A program made the position numbers and the translations under genes. From NCBI RefSeq assembly GCF_030403435.1, contig NZ_JAUEPH010000001.1, positions 186,001 to 250,000 of the forward strand: DNA of 64,000 nucleotides. Direction: 5' to 3'. Position 1 is the stretch's first letter, and each line of letters begins with the position of its first letter. This DNA comes from Algoriphagus sediminis (GTDB taxonomy: Bacteria > Bacteroidota > Bacteroidia > Cytophagales > Cyclobacteriaceae). Below, one piece after another: positions 23,988 to 34,401 of this stretch. The notes beneath the pieces are model-generated. The model did no database searches and had not been told where the DNA came from. It saw only the letters and a list, made by a program, of their open reading frames with translations.

Positions 23988-26566
23988 GTTATTTCTCTTT
24001 GGTATAATTCAGCTTTTTCTTGATCCTGGATTTCAAGATAGGCTGTAATTAAAGATTCATATACCGCCAACAAATCATTTTCAAATTCAACACTTTTCGC
24101 AAATGACTCCTTTGCCAGTTCCAAATATTCTATGGCGGTAGAATAATCCCCAAGGTTCATCAAGCATTCACCGAGTGCTTGTTGGCTTTGGGCTATTAAA
24201 AAATGACCTTCTGGAAGAGCCTCTTGTCTTATTTGAACACCTTTTTCAAATAATTGTCTGGCCTCCTGAAGGTTATTTTCTTTTACTGCAAGCTTTGCCA
24301 AAGCCAGATAGGGATTGGCTTGTAGCCTGTGATCTTCCGGTAATAGCTCCCTGTATAGTTCCTGGCTTTCTTCAAAGTGAATTCTGGCAGACTTATAGTC
24401 ACCAGCAAGCATCTCTGAGTTTCCGAGGTTTCCAAGAATCCCAGCATAATAATAATGGCTCTTTCCTAGCAAAGAATCTACTACTTCGAGACAAGTTTTA
24501 TAAAGAAGCACAGCATCTTCGGATCTGTCCAATCTATTGTACGACCTTCCCAAGTTTGACATGCTGGCAAGGGTTTCCACATGATAATCACCTAAAATAG
24601 ATCGCCTTTGCTCAAGCGAATTCTCGATATACCGGGTAGCCGATTCATAATCTCTTTTGTCCAGAAATAAACTTCCCAGATAATTATATGTATAGGCAAT
24701 TTCCAGATGAGGGGCATCAAAAAGTTCTTCTTTCATAGCTAAAGCTTCCAAAAGCATTTTCTCGGCAGTTTCTAAATCCCCCAAACCCCGAGCACTGGCA
24801 CCCACCATATGGGTTACAAAGGCCAAATCCTTATTTGGAACCTCCGTGAACTCAGTATAAACATCATAAGCTCTTTTGTATAAAGAATCAGCAAGCTCGT
24901 AATCTCCAAGTTCATACACGGCGTTTCCATACTGAGCTAGGCTATTTGCCAAATAATAAGGGTCTACTTCTTCAATTTGCAGGAAATTTTCAACAGCCTT
25001 TTTGGAGAGGACCGCTGAGGTGTCTATCTGACCTACATAATAATATCCTTGAGCAACCTGCACCAAACTATTATATATCTCTTCTGCTTCAACCTCTTCA
25101 TCAAGATTGATCTGATAGGCCTCGGCTGCGAGGCTTTGTCCTTTTTCATAGCTCCCAAGATTATAAAATATAGGGACCATTCTCGCAAGCATATCTGCAT
25201 AGAGCTTAGGGTTATCCTTGAGATTCTTTCGGATATCCTCCACCCCAGAATTAAGCAGGTTAACAGCAGTAATCGTATCAGCTCCACCCACATTCGGATC
25301 GGCAGCCATAAAAACGTCAGTCATTAACTCCGTGATTTTCTGTGCCCGATCTGCCTCCTCCTGAGCGATATTTCTCTGCTCTCTAATTTCGAATGTGTAA
25401 TAAAACCCCATCGAAATCAATACCAAAGCCGCCACACCAATTGAGGTGAGCACCTTACTGTTCCTTCGGAAATATTTCTGACCAACATACCTCCAATCTC
25501 TAACTCTGGCTGAAACTGGGAAGTCGCGGAGGTAATCCTGTAAATCACGAATGAGCTCATCAACTGATGAATACCGCTTATCTATTTCAATGGCAGTAGC
25601 AGCCTGACAAATGGCTTCTAAATCCGCTCGAAAATGAATATTTTCTTTTTGCCATGATAAATCTAAAAAGGACTTTTTGCCCGAAATAATAGCTGCTTTA
25701 AGCTGGTCTCTGTCCTTAAACAACCCTTCAAATGGGTGCTTCCTAGAAAGAAGTTCCTGTAAAATAATTCCAAGCGAATAGACATCTGAGGTTGTATTGG
25801 GCTCCTCCTTTTTGATCTGCTCGGGAGAGGCGTAAGGAAGCGTAAAGCTCCCATCTTTCAATTCTGTCTCCTCAACAAGTTTTGACACCCCAAAATCCAA
25901 TAATTTAGGATTCCCACTAGGGTCAATCAGAATATTTTGAGGCTTCAAGTCTAAATGAGCTACCAGAGATTGATGAGCAAATTGAACTGCTAAACAAACT
26001 TTTAGGAAAAGCTTCAACCGTTCAGTAACGGATAGACTATGAGAATTAGAATAATCTGTAAGGCTTTGGCCTTCCACCCATTCCATGGTAAAAAAAGGTC
26101 TTCCTTCTTCAGTGAATCCGCCATCGTATAGCCTTGCAATTCCCGGGTGATTGAGCTTTGCTAAAATCTGTCTTTCTCGCTCAAAAAATTCCCGATGCTT
26201 GGAGTTAAGCATTTGAGATTTCAAAAGCTTAATTGCAACGGTTTGATCGAATTGACCGTCTGCACGTTCAGCGCGAAAGACCGAACCCATGGCCCCTTGG
26301 CCAATAATTTCTTTCAACTCGAAAGCTCCGATTCTTTCCCCGATAAGGTCAGGATCATGACTCCATTCTTCGATTAAATCCATTGGACTTTGACCGAATA
26401 TGGAATTTGAATTTTGATCTGCCTTTAGTAGAGAAACCAGGGAATCATAAACTTTAGGATCAGTATCATGGATTTCACTTAGTAATTCTTCTCTTTCCCC
26501 TGCTGATTTTTCGGTCAACAAATGAAAAAGCTCTTCGACCCTTTCAAAGCTTATGTCCTTACTCAT
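23975..26566 (-). CDS. Ser/Thr protein kinase with transmembrane helix and TPR domain
   Basis: The 863 residues begin with a helical region (1-75), then a eukaryotic-type kinase domain (about 77-345) with GQGAMGSVFRA, the VAIK lysine, HLDLKPQN and DFGVSK, and ASPEQIK. One transmembrane helix follows near 373-392 (VLTSIGVAALVLISMGFYY). The periplasmic part is built of many tetratricopeptide repeats (about 430-850) of the kinesin-light-chain type. The kinase residues look intact although the catalytic loop has HLD for HRD. It abuts the sigma factor gene upstream by 1 base. Such pairs are known in which the kinase controls the sigma factor; I infer the same here. Confidence 0.9.
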   Translation of the reverse strand: MSKDISFERVEELFHLLTEKSAGEREELLSEIHDTDPKVYDSLVSLLKADQNSNSIFGQSPMDLIEEWSHDPDLIGERIGAFELKEIIGQGAMGSVFRAERADGQFDQTVAIKLLKSQMLNSKHREFFERERQILAKLNHPGIARLYDGGFTEEGRPFFTMEWVEGQSLTDYSNSHSLSVTERLKLFLKVCLAVQFAHQSLVAHLDLKPQNILIDPSGNPKLLDFGVSKLVEETELKDGSFTLPYASPEQIKKEEPNTTSDVYSLGIILQELLSRKHPFEGLFKDRDQLKAAIISGKKSFLDLSWQKENIHFRADLEAICQAATAIEIDKRYSSVDELIRDLQDYLRDFPVSARVRDWRYVGQKYFRRNSKVLTSIGVAALVLISMGFYYTFEIREQRNIAQEEADRAQKITELMTDVFMAADPNVGGADTITAVNLLNSGVEDIRKNLKDNPKLYADMLARMVPIFYNLGSYEKGQSLAAEAYQINLDEEVEAEEIYNSLVQVAQGYYYVGQIDTSAVLSKKAVENFLQIEEVDPYYLANSLAQYGNAVYELGDYELADSLYKRAYDVYTEFTEVPNKDLAFVTHMVGASARGLGDLETAEKMLLEALAMKEELFDAPHLEIAYTYNYLGSLFLDKRDYESATRYIENSLEQRRSILGDYHVETLASMSNLGRSYNRLDRSEDAVLLYKTCLEVVDSLLGKSHYYYAGILGNLGNSEMLAGDYKSARIHFEESQELYRELLPEDHRLQANPYLALAKLAVKENNLQEARQLFEKGVQIRQEALPEGHFLIAQSQQALGECLMNLGDYSTAIEYLELAKESFAKSVEFENDLLAVYESLITAYLEIQDQEKAELYQREITARG

Positions 26567-26567
26567 C

Positions 26568-27125
26568 TTAGGCTTGGCTCAATTCGTTACTAAGCCATGC
26601 TTTTGCCAATCTCCAGTCCCGCCGGATAGTATCAATAGATACCCCAAGCATGTTGGCTATTTCATGGTGCTTGTAACCTCCAAAAAAATGATACTCGACC
26701 ACCCTACAGTGGCGATTATTCAAACCCTTCAATCTGGTAAGTGCATCGTTCAAATGAATGATCTCCTCTGGTGTGGTATTAATGGCATGATCCACCTGAC
26801 CATAGGTGAGCTGGATTTGATCTCCTCCCCTTTTTTGTCGGTTTTTCTGACGGGCATAATCCACCAAATATCGTCTCATTACGATGGCTGCGATGGCTAA
26901 AAAATGATTTTTATCCGTAAGCTCCTTTTTCTGCTGGTCCATTTTCATGTAGGCCTCATGCACCAAAGCCGAGGTATCTAAGGTCAATGCCTGGTATTCG
27001 GATTTAATCTTCCGGCTCGCCATGGCAGAAAGCTCCTCATAGCATGAAAGAAACATATTTCTTTTTGCTCCAAAATCAGCCCCATCAATCATTACTGTTT
27101 CTTCTCTTCCTAATCCCATTTTCAA
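26568..27125 (-). CDS. ECF sigma factor (Sigma70_ECF/PF07638 type)
   Basis: The 185-residue sigma factor has region 2 (LVHEAYMKMDQ...HFLAIAAIVMRRYLVDYARQKNRQKRGG) typical of the PF07638 group, and region 4 helix-turn-helix (HHEIANMLGVSIDTIRRDWRLAKAWL). No anti-sigma factor gene is nearby. In this group a cognate Ser/Thr kinase encoded next to it replaces the anti-sigma factor, as in ECF43-type systems; here the kinase starts 1 base downstream. Region 2.2 phospho-acceptor Ser/Thr candidates exist but cannot be assigned from sequence alone. Confidence 0.88.
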   Translation of the reverse strand: MKMGLGREETVMIDGADFGAKRNMFLSCYEELSAMASRKIKSEYQALTLDTSALVHEAYMKMDQQKKELTDKNHFLAIAAIVMRRYLVDYARQKNRQKRGGDQIQLTYGQVDHAINTTPEEIIHLNDALTRLKGLNNRHCRVVEYHFFGGYKHHEIANMLGVSIDTIRRDWRLAKAWLSNELSQA

Positions 27126-27289
27126 AAAGTTTAACTCATTGTAAATTAATTCAATAGCCTAATTATTCAAATACTCTATCCCGATTTTTTTAAATAAATT
27201 CTTGGTTTTTAAATAACAGTATTTGGACAGAATTGTCTTTGGGAGCATTTTCCTTATATTTTCGATCCCTTATTCATCCATTCATTCTC

Positions 27290-28807
27290 ATGAAAAAACT
27301 TCTCTACCTACCCCTTTTCTTGATCTCTCAGGTGATAATGGCTCAAAGTCTTTCTAAATCCGATCTAGAAGCTATGACAAGCGATCACTGGCAGCATGGC
27401 CTTGATCTTCTCAGAGAAATAGTAAGCATCCCAAATGATGCAGCATATAAAGAGCAAATAACCGAAAACTTGATTTGGTGTAAGGATCAATTTGGAGGCA
27501 GGGGCTTCTCTTTAACCGAACTTGAAACTGGAGGTTTACCACTTTTGCTTGCTGAGAGAAAAGCAGAAAATGGAGAAAAGACTATTCTTTTTTATTTCCA
27601 TGTAGACGGTCAAGCCGTGGAAAAAAGCAAGTGGAATCAAGAAGATCCATTCATCCCAGTTTTAAAGGAAAAGACCAGCAGCGGTGAATGGACAGAAATT
27701 CAAATGGAAAGAGCCAACACTGAATATGATCCTGATTGGCGAATTTTCGCCAGGTCTTCCTCGGATGATAAGGGACCGATAGCTATGTTTCTCACTGCAT
27801 GGGACGCCTTATCAGAAAATAATTTGAGCCCGGATTTTAATGTTAAAATCATCCTTGATTTCGAAGAAGAACAAGGGTCACCTCTTTTGCCGGAGGCGGT
27901 TAAGACTCATAGGGATAAGCTAATGGCTGATATGATGATTATCATGGATGGTCCAAGGCATATTAGCAATGAGCCCACTTTAACTTTTGGGGCTCGGGGA
28001 ATTTCTACTATGACCTTAACCACATACGGGCCGGTGGTTCCTCAGCATAGCGGGCACTTTGGAAACTATGCTCCAAATCCTGCATTTATGCTCGCTCAGC
28101 TTTTGGCCTCTATGAAAAACGAAAATGGGCGAGTAAGCATCCCGGGTTTTTATGATGGGATTGAAATATCAGATGAAGAAAGAGCCGTACTTGCTGCTGT
28201 GCCGGATGATGAAGATGGAATCCGTGATCGACTTCAGATTTCCAGAATTGATGATGTGGGCAGCTATTATCAGGAAAGCATCCAATACCCTTCTTTAAAT
28301 ATCAGGGGGATGAATTCAGCTTGGGTAGGGAAAGAATCAAGGACGATTGTCCCATCCACTGCTGTGGCTGAAATTGATGTTCGTTTGGTCAAAGAATCTG
28401 ATCCCAATCGCTTATTTAAATTGATCGAGGATCATATCCAAAACCAGGGCTTCACCATCTTAGACCATGACCCTATAAAAGAAGAAAGAATGAAGTTTGA
28501 AAAGGTCATCAAACTAGAGAAAAATATCGCATATCAGGCCTTTAGAACACCTATTGATTCTGAAGCCGGAGCTTGGCTCAGGGGTATGATGGAAAGAGCT
28601 TTTGGGAAAGCACCAGTGCAAATAAGAACTTCAGGAGGCTCAGTACCAATTTCGCCTTTTGTGGATGCCTTAGATATTCCTGCTGTCACAGTTCCAACCG
28701 TGAATGCTGATAACAACCAGCACAGTCCAAATGAAAATATCCGCCTTGGGAATTACAGAGATGGAATAAGGACTGCACTTTCCATTCTGACACAATCCTA
28801 TAAATAA
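27290..28807 (+). CDS. M20-family metallopeptidase, secreted
   Basis: A signal peptide (KKLLYLPLFLISQVIMAQ/SL) directs this about 505-residue protein out of the cytoplasm. Metal ligands of M20 peptidases are visible: FHVDGQ, SSSDDKGPIAM, FEEEQGS with the catalytic and ligand Glu, the Asp in IIMDGP, and a distal His in NNQHSPNENI. A dimerisation lid lies at about 200-330. It should hydrolyse a short peptide or an N-acyl amino acid, the exact substrate unknown. I chose ATG 27290, at the signal peptide, over the longer 27233 start. A sulfatase follows 10 bases downstream and is likely co-transcribed. Confidence 0.87.
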   Translation: MKKLLYLPLFLISQVIMAQSLSKSDLEAMTSDHWQHGLDLLREIVSIPNDAAYKEQITENLIWCKDQFGGRGFSLTELETGGLPLLLAERKAENGEKTILFYFHVDGQAVEKSKWNQEDPFIPVLKEKTSSGEWTEIQMERANTEYDPDWRIFARSSSDDKGPIAMFLTAWDALSENNLSPDFNVKIILDFEEEQGSPLLPEAVKTHRDKLMADMMIIMDGPRHISNEPTLTFGARGISTMTLTTYGPVVPQHSGHFGNYAPNPAFMLAQLLASMKNENGRVSIPGFYDGIEISDEERAVLAAVPDDEDGIRDRLQISRIDDVGSYYQESIQYPSLNIRGMNSAWVGKESRTIVPSTAVAEIDVRLVKESDPNRLFKLIEDHIQNQGFTILDHDPIKEERMKFEKVIKLEKNIAYQAFRTPIDSEAGAWLRGMMERAFGKAPVQIRTSGGSVPISPFVDALDIPAVTVPTVNADNNQHSPNENIRLGNYRDGIRTALSILTQSYK

Positions 28808-28817
28808 AGTTTCAGAC

Positions 28818-30371
28818 ATGGTCCTAAATCAAATTCCAACCCTAATGAGAGCACCTATTTATATAATTTTTTTTCTATTCATTTTCTCTTGTTCAAAGGC
28901 TCCTGTAGAAGAAGTCCTACAGAGACCCAATATCCTTTTCATCTTCGTTGATGATCATGCTTTTCAGGCTATTTCAGCATATGAAGGTAGGCTGGCAGAA
29001 CTAGCTCCTACCCCGAATATCGACCGTCTGGCGGAAACGGGGATGAAATTTAACAAGGCCTACGTCACCAATTCTATTTGTGCTCCTTCTCGAGCGACAG
29101 TTCTCACTGGTTTACATTCTCACGCCAATGGTCTGAGAACTAATGGTGATGTCTTTGATGGTTCCCAAATCACCTTCCCTAAATTACTTCAGGAAGCAGA
29201 TTATCAGACTGCATTGATCGGGAAATGGCACCTTAAATCTGAGCCAACGGGCTTTGATCATTGGGAAGTTTTGCCCGGTCAGGGCCACTATTACAACCCT
29301 GATTTTATTATTCCAGGAGACACAATCAAGGAAGAAGGTTATGTGACTGAAATAATTACTGAAAAATCATTGAAATGGCTATCGGAGCAGAAAAATTCCG
29401 GCAAACCCTTTATGCTAATGATGCAGCATAAAGCCCCTCATCGTGAGTGGGAAAAAGGCCCAAAGCAGCTTGAATTATATGAAGATGTGACCTTTCCAGA
29501 GCCAGATAATCTTTTTGATGACTATTCTTCTAGGGCCTCAGCGGCCAAGGAACAGGATATGACCATAAATAAGACCATGAGGCTGAGTTCAGATTTGAAG
29601 CTTTGGAGCGACGAGGACTCTGCTTCCTGGTCTTACAAGAGGACCTATGGCCGAATGAATGAGAAGCAACGCGATGCATGGGATGCTGTATACGGCCCAA
29701 TTAAGGAACAATTTGAAGAAGCAAAGCTGAGTGGCACGGAACTCATAAGTTGGAAATATCAAAGATATATGAGGGATTATCTAGCGGTGATTCGAGCAGT
29801 GGATGAAAGTGTAGGAGCAGTTCTTGACTATCTGGAAGCTGAAGGGTTGAGAGAAAATACTTTGGTAGTGTACACCTCGGATCAGGGCTTTTATCTTGGT
29901 GAACATGGATGGTTTGATAAGCGGTTTATGTATGAGGAAAGCTTCCGGACTCCCCTACTTATGAGTTGGCCATCAATAATTGAAGCAGGCTCTGAAAGTG
30001 ATGCCTTGGTTTCCAATCTCGACTTTGCACAAACTTTTTTGGAGATGGCGAGGGCTGAAGCACCTTCAAGTATGCAGGGAATGAGTCTTATACCAATTAT
30101 GAAGGGCAAACAGCCGGAGAATTGGAGGAGCTCTCTTTACTATGCTTATTACGAATATCCGGGAGTTCATAGTGTAAAAAAACACGAAGGTGCATTTGAT
30201 GGACGATTTAAACTGATCCATTATTACGAGGAAGATGAATGGGAATTCTTTGACCTGGAATCTGATCCAACGGAAATGAATAATATCTATTCAAATCCGG
30301 AAAGTCTCAATCAAATTCAAAGAATGAAAGAAGAATTAAAAAGCTTGAAACAGGAGTTTGGTCAAGAATAA
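28818..30371 (+). CDS. Sulfatase, lipoprotein
   Basis: The 517-residue type I sulfatase has a short lipoprotein signal (IIFFLFIFSC/SK) and NILFIFVDDHAF, which supplies metal ligands. The motif CAPSRATVLTG carries the Cys converted to formylglycine. Downstream it has IGKWHL, MQHKAPH, and TSDQGFYLGEHGWFDKR. The enzyme removes sulfate from a carbohydrate or related ester in the periplasm, substrate unknown. ATG at residue 10 (MRAPIY) may be the true start. No susCD pair or anaerobic maturase is in the window, so its maturation depends on enzymes elsewhere. Confidence 0.87.
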   Translation: MVLNQIPTLMRAPIYIIFFLFIFSCSKAPVEEVLQRPNILFIFVDDHAFQAISAYEGRLAELAPTPNIDRLAETGMKFNKAYVTNSICAPSRATVLTGLHSHANGLRTNGDVFDGSQITFPKLLQEADYQTALIGKWHLKSEPTGFDHWEVLPGQGHYYNPDFIIPGDTIKEEGYVTEIITEKSLKWLSEQKNSGKPFMLMMQHKAPHREWEKGPKQLELYEDVTFPEPDNLFDDYSSRASAAKEQDMTINKTMRLSSDLKLWSDEDSASWSYKRTYGRMNEKQRDAWDAVYGPIKEQFEEAKLSGTELISWKYQRYMRDYLAVIRAVDESVGAVLDYLEAEGLRENTLVVYTSDQGFYLGEHGWFDKRFMYEESFRTPLLMSWPSIIEAGSESDALVSNLDFAQTFLEMARAEAPSSMQGMSLIPIMKGKQPENWRSSLYYAYYEYPGVHSVKKHEGAFDGRFKLIHYYEEDEWEFFDLESDPTEMNNIYSNPESLNQIQRMKEELKSLKQEFGQE

Positions 30372-30386
30372 TTAGTTCAAAATGCA

Positions 30387-32645
30387 TCAATTAAAGCTTC
30401 TACCAGCGAGCACCATACGTATGGTATCGTAATCGTATTTATCTTCAAAATGCCTTCTCAATTCTTGAGGCCCCTTCCCGGACTCCACCTCAGAGTTGAT
30501 TTCTGAAATAGTTTCTAAGGGTAGGCACTCTTCCAGTTCTACCTTACCTTCTTTAATCCCTTTCACTAGGTGCTTTTTGATAGTGGACTCAGCAAGTCCT
30601 CTCGTTACGATTATGTCTCCTATGCTTTTTCCTTCCTTGATCAGTCCAAAAGTCAACTCATAAGTCTCTCCCACCTTTCTCTTCAAATTAGGCTTCCCGC
30701 CCTTTTTTCTTCCTGTTTTATTCGAAGTGAATTTTGGATTTTCCTCTGCAAGTGACTTTGCTTTATCTCTAAGTCTCATAAGCATCCTTGACCTCTCACG
30801 ATCAAGTTCCTCGTTCTTCTTGCTTTCTGTCCCATTTAGAATAGAATCCACCACATCCGCGATCTTGCTTATATCACTGTGTTTTTTGAGTAGGGAAATC
30901 TCAAGCGTTTCCATTTCCCTCAAGTAAGTTTTGGTTCGTGTAAATCGACTGACTTCTGCAGCATGAATCAGCAGAGACTGTAATTCAGATTCAAGCAATT
31001 CTTTAAAGTAGATACTCCCCTTCTTTAGTCGCTCCTGAAGCATGGGGATATTCTGTTCTACTAGAAGTGAACGTAATTGATTAATAAATTTTTTTCCAAT
31101 CTGAACCTGCTCCGAAAGCTTTTTGGCAATTGACGGAACAGCCTCTCTCATCTCAGGATCCTCAAACTCCATCGAGCTTTTACTTTTCTTCAAAAAAGCT
31201 TTGAAGTCTTTTTCCAGACCTTCCAGGTCAAAGCCATTTATCACTAGATGATGAAGGTAATTTTCTTCGCTTTGCTTCAATAATGCTGGAAGCTTCGTAG
31301 CATCCGAGACTTGGGACACGAATTGATTTACCTCTCTATCCGTGAAAAGTACGTTATCTTCAATTTTGCTCAGAAGGACTAATCCCTCGAGAGACCTCAA
31401 CCTACTTAAGGCAACGTAAACCTGACCAGGAGCAAATGCCCTTCCCACATCTATAATCGCCCGGTCAAAGGTCAATCCCTGACTCTTATGAACTGTAACC
31501 GCCCATGCAAGCTTGATCGGAAAGTGGGCAAATGTCCCAACTACCTCCTCCTCCAACTCCTTACTTTGGGAATCAATTACATACTTTTTATTCTCCCATA
31601 CTTCTCTCTTAAGACTATAAGGTGTATGCGAACCTTCAAAAATCACTTCGATTTCATCTTCCCTGAGTTTCTCGACTTGTGCCAGTTTTCCGTTAAAGTA
31701 ATCACCTGAACCGCTAGAGTCATTTTTGATAAACATGACCTGCGCCCCTTCACGTAATTCGAGAGATTCAGCGACCGGAAATAGATTTTCAGGGAAATCT
31801 CCTTGAATATGCGCCTCATAATAGTGGGATGGTTTGAGGATGGCATCTAGTCTTTCCCGATTGATCTGATCAGCCTTATAATTATGGGTGGTCAAGGTGA
31901 TACAATCCCTCATTTTCCCTACCTCGCCAGGTGATTTGTAATGACTATTCAATAAGCCTATATCCTTTTTGGTCACCTTATTATCACGGAGATTATTTAG
32001 TAGCTGAATAAACTCATCATCTTTCTGACGGAAGATTTTATCCAGCTCGAGATAGACCAAACCTGATTCCTTTAGAACTTTTGCTTCAAAAAAATGAATG
32101 CTTGAATAAAAGTTTTTTAAGACAGACCACTCATTTTCCCGAACGATAGGAGGAAGCTGGTACAGATCGCCAATCATTAAAATTTGTACTCCTCCAAAAG
32201 GGGTGGAATAGTTACGTTTTGCTGAACGCAATCTATAATCAATAGCATCCAGAATATCGGCCCGAAGCATACTGACTTCATCGATCACAAGTAAATCGAT
32301 GGACTTCAAAACATTCCGTTTCAAAGAACTCATCGGATGCTTTCGGTTTAAGGTATATTGGGTGAAGCAACCGTACTTATCACTAAAAGTCCCCTCAGGT
32401 TCATTGACGGGTAGAAAAAAACCAAGAGGAAAAAGGAATTGAGAATGAATCGTGATTCCTCCCGCATTAAGGGCGGCAATTCCAGTAGGTGCCACTATGA
32501 CCATTTTCTTATATGTGGTCCTTGAAAGCTCTTTCAGAAAAGTGGTTTTCCCTGTCCCCGCCTTTCCAGTCAAAAAAATCGGGGCAGCTGTATTATTGAC
32601 AAATTTTGCAGCAAGCTTGAGTCTGTCTGTAGATTCCTTTTGCAT
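30387..32645 (-). CDS. Pif1/RecD-like helicase with C-terminal helix-turn-helix region
   Basis: Residues 20-440 are a superfamily 1B helicase: Walker A GKAGTGKTTF near 27, PTGIAALNAGGITIHSQF, Walker B LLVIDEVSMLRADI, GDLYQLPP and, at motif V/VI, AVTVHKSQGLTFD and VALSRLRSLEGLVL. The remaining 300 residues are helical and charged, ending in a helix-turn-helix (SIGDIIVTRGLAESTIKKHLVKG) and DYDTIRMVLAG, as in RecQ-type HTH_40 tails. It probably unwinds DNA with 5'-3' polarity in repair. It converges with the sulfatase gene, 15 bases apart. Confidence 0.87.
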   Translation of the reverse strand: MQKESTDRLKLAAKFVNNTAAPIFLTGKAGTGKTTFLKELSRTTYKKMVIVAPTGIAALNAGGITIHSQFLFPLGFFLPVNEPEGTFSDKYGCFTQYTLNRKHPMSSLKRNVLKSIDLLVIDEVSMLRADILDAIDYRLRSAKRNYSTPFGGVQILMIGDLYQLPPIVRENEWSVLKNFYSSIHFFEAKVLKESGLVYLELDKIFRQKDDEFIQLLNNLRDNKVTKKDIGLLNSHYKSPGEVGKMRDCITLTTHNYKADQINRERLDAILKPSHYYEAHIQGDFPENLFPVAESLELREGAQVMFIKNDSSGSGDYFNGKLAQVEKLREDEIEVIFEGSHTPYSLKREVWENKKYVIDSQSKELEEEVVGTFAHFPIKLAWAVTVHKSQGLTFDRAIIDVGRAFAPGQVYVALSRLRSLEGLVLLSKIEDNVLFTDREVNQFVSQVSDATKLPALLKQSEENYLHHLVINGFDLEGLEKDFKAFLKKSKSSMEFEDPEMREAVPSIAKKLSEQVQIGKKFINQLRSLLVEQNIPMLQERLKKGSIYFKELLESELQSLLIHAAEVSRFTRTKTYLREMETLEISLLKKHSDISKIADVVDSILNGTESKKNEELDRERSRMLMRLRDKAKSLAEENPKFTSNKTGRKKGGKPNLKRKVGETYELTFGLIKEGKSIGDIIVTRGLAESTIKKHLVKGIKEGKVELEECLPLETISEINSEVESGKGPQELRRHFEDKYDYDTIRMVLAGRSFN

Positions 32646-32725
32646 TATTCGAAACTAAGAAAATAAGTTCTCAGTCACGCGATTTTGCCGAAGCATTCAT
32701 CCAAAGAAAATAAATTTCGAATAAA

Positions 32726-34369
32726 TCAATCTTGTTTTTCAGGTTTGGGAATAAACATTCGGGCTACCCCACTGGGTACGGTTTGAAAAACGCCATCTTT
32801 CACATTCACCCATAAAAAATTAAAGGGACCCCGATAAATATTTCGATACGAATAATATTCTGGTTCTTGATAGTGCTTATCGGACTGAATATGACTTTTG
32901 TGGTATGCTGCTTTACCGACCGTAGAAAGAAATTTATTTTCCTTCCTTGAATTACTTTTTAATATTTCTATTTCCAGATTGTCATATTCAATCTGAAACT
33001 TGTTTTTAGAACCCTTTAGGTCCCAGTTCATCTGGGCTTTCAGACCAAGAATTCTACCTTCATTGACCTTAACTCCTGCCATATTGATAAGAGTCTGGTT
33101 CAGCGATTTCATATCCATTGGACCTAAAGTTAGTTCAGCATCGACTGACATAGTCTCATAGTTTTCCTTAGCTATCAGATTAACCTTTCCTTCTCCATTT
33201 AATAAAGCGGAAAGCTCTATTTGGAGAGGTTTTTTCATCTCAATTGAATCTATCGTGGAAAGATTATAAAGCTTACAGTTGACATTTTCTAGAACCAAAG
33301 TCCCGGGAGAACTGCTTCCAATATTGATTTCAGAATAAGTAACCTTAGAATTTTTTATAGCTACGCTATTAATTCTTATGGGAATATCCAACGCTTTAAG
33401 CATGGCTGCATAATTCTGCTTGACCACATCTGGTGGCCTGGGAATATTTTTATCTCGTCCATCATTCAAAACCAAACTATCAATTTCCACTTTTTCAGCT
33501 ATCACCACCAAAGAATTATAAAGAGAGCTAAGTGGGTTCACTTTAGAAAGTGTAATTGATTGAACGGAAAAATCGATTATGTCCTTTTGAAACTCTTCTT
33601 CCCTTGCTACTTCCTTCCAATCTCTATCGTGGGTCAGGGAGAAATCTGCTAAATGTAAACGTTCATTTCCATAGTCAAATTCAAAATTCCCAAGCCTCAA
33701 AATCTCACCTTCACTTATCTCCATTTCAAGATTTCGAAAAGCAGTATGCAAATCATTGAATTGGAATGGAATCGCATAATTCAGACGTTCAATATCCGTG
33801 GCTAAATTCTTTGCTTCAAGTTGAAAACCTTCAAATGACCCAATCTGCCTAAGAGTATCATTTTTTATGAATAAGGTGGCTTCACCCTCCGATAGGGTAA
33901 AGTTTTTTATTTCACCACGAGAAACAATATCCTTAAAAAGATCCTGAAATGACCCTGAACTTTTAGAGGCTTGTTCCCTTTTAGAATGTACCAAAGTGAA
34001 TTTTGGTGCCTCAAATCTAAGTTCATCAATTGTCAGGCTTTGATTGAGTAAAAAGTCAATCACACCCACTCCATTCAAGAGTGCAAGGTCCACACTCCCT
34101 TCAATCGTATTGGAAGTGGTGGAATCGACATTGATGGGAATAATGGTAATCCCTTCCATTTTGACCTGAGTTTTAACCAAGTCAAAAGAAAAGGATTCAT
34201 ACCGAATATCGTATGCACGATCAGGATTAGAATTGATAGTTTCTTCAAACCGCTTTTCAAATTGGTTAACCACAAAGTGTTTAAGCAAAAGAAACCCTCC
34301 TATGACTACAAGAAGGATAACTGCGGTAATCTTGATTTTGAAATTCTTGCGTTTTTTGGGTAAACTCAC
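32726..34369 (-). CDS. AsmA-like/DUF748-type envelope protein
   Basis: The 547-residue protein has a single N-terminal transmembrane helix (KITAVILLVVIGGFLLLKHFVV) and then repeats of amphipathic beta strands with DIRYESFSFDLVKTQVKMEGI and SLTIDELRFEAPKFTL. This resembles the AsmA/TamB-like bridge proteins that move lipid between membranes or shape the outer membrane. Similarity is by pattern only. The start is GTG at 34369. It diverges from the sulfatase gene with 32 bases between starts. Confidence 0.6.
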   Translation of the reverse strand: MSLPKKRKNFKIKITAVILLVVIGGFLLLKHFVVNQFEKRFEETINSNPDRAYDIRYESFSFDLVKTQVKMEGITIIPINVDSTTSNTIEGSVDLALLNGVGVIDFLLNQSLTIDELRFEAPKFTLVHSKREQASKSSGSFQDLFKDIVSRGEIKNFTLSEGEATLFIKNDTLRQIGSFEGFQLEAKNLATDIERLNYAIPFQFNDLHTAFRNLEMEISEGEILRLGNFEFDYGNERLHLADFSLTHDRDWKEVAREEEFQKDIIDFSVQSITLSKVNPLSSLYNSLVVIAEKVEIDSLVLNDGRDKNIPRPPDVVKQNYAAMLKALDIPIRINSVAIKNSKVTYSEINIGSSSPGTLVLENVNCKLYNLSTIDSIEMKKPLQIELSALLNGEGKVNLIAKENYETMSVDAELTLGPMDMKSLNQTLINMAGVKVNEGRILGLKAQMNWDLKGSKNKFQIEYDNLEIEILKSNSRKENKFLSTVGKAAYHKSHIQSDKHYQEPEYYSYRNIYRGPFNFLWVNVKDGVFQTVPSGVARMFIPKPEKQD

Positions 34370-34401
34370 AATCGCTTAATTTAGTCAGTCCAAAAAATTG
34401 A

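Noticed and set aside
24175..24600. 141-codon plus-strand frame opposite the kinase-TPR gene
   Set aside because: It is antisense to regular TPR repeats, which explains its Leu-rich look; no independent signals.
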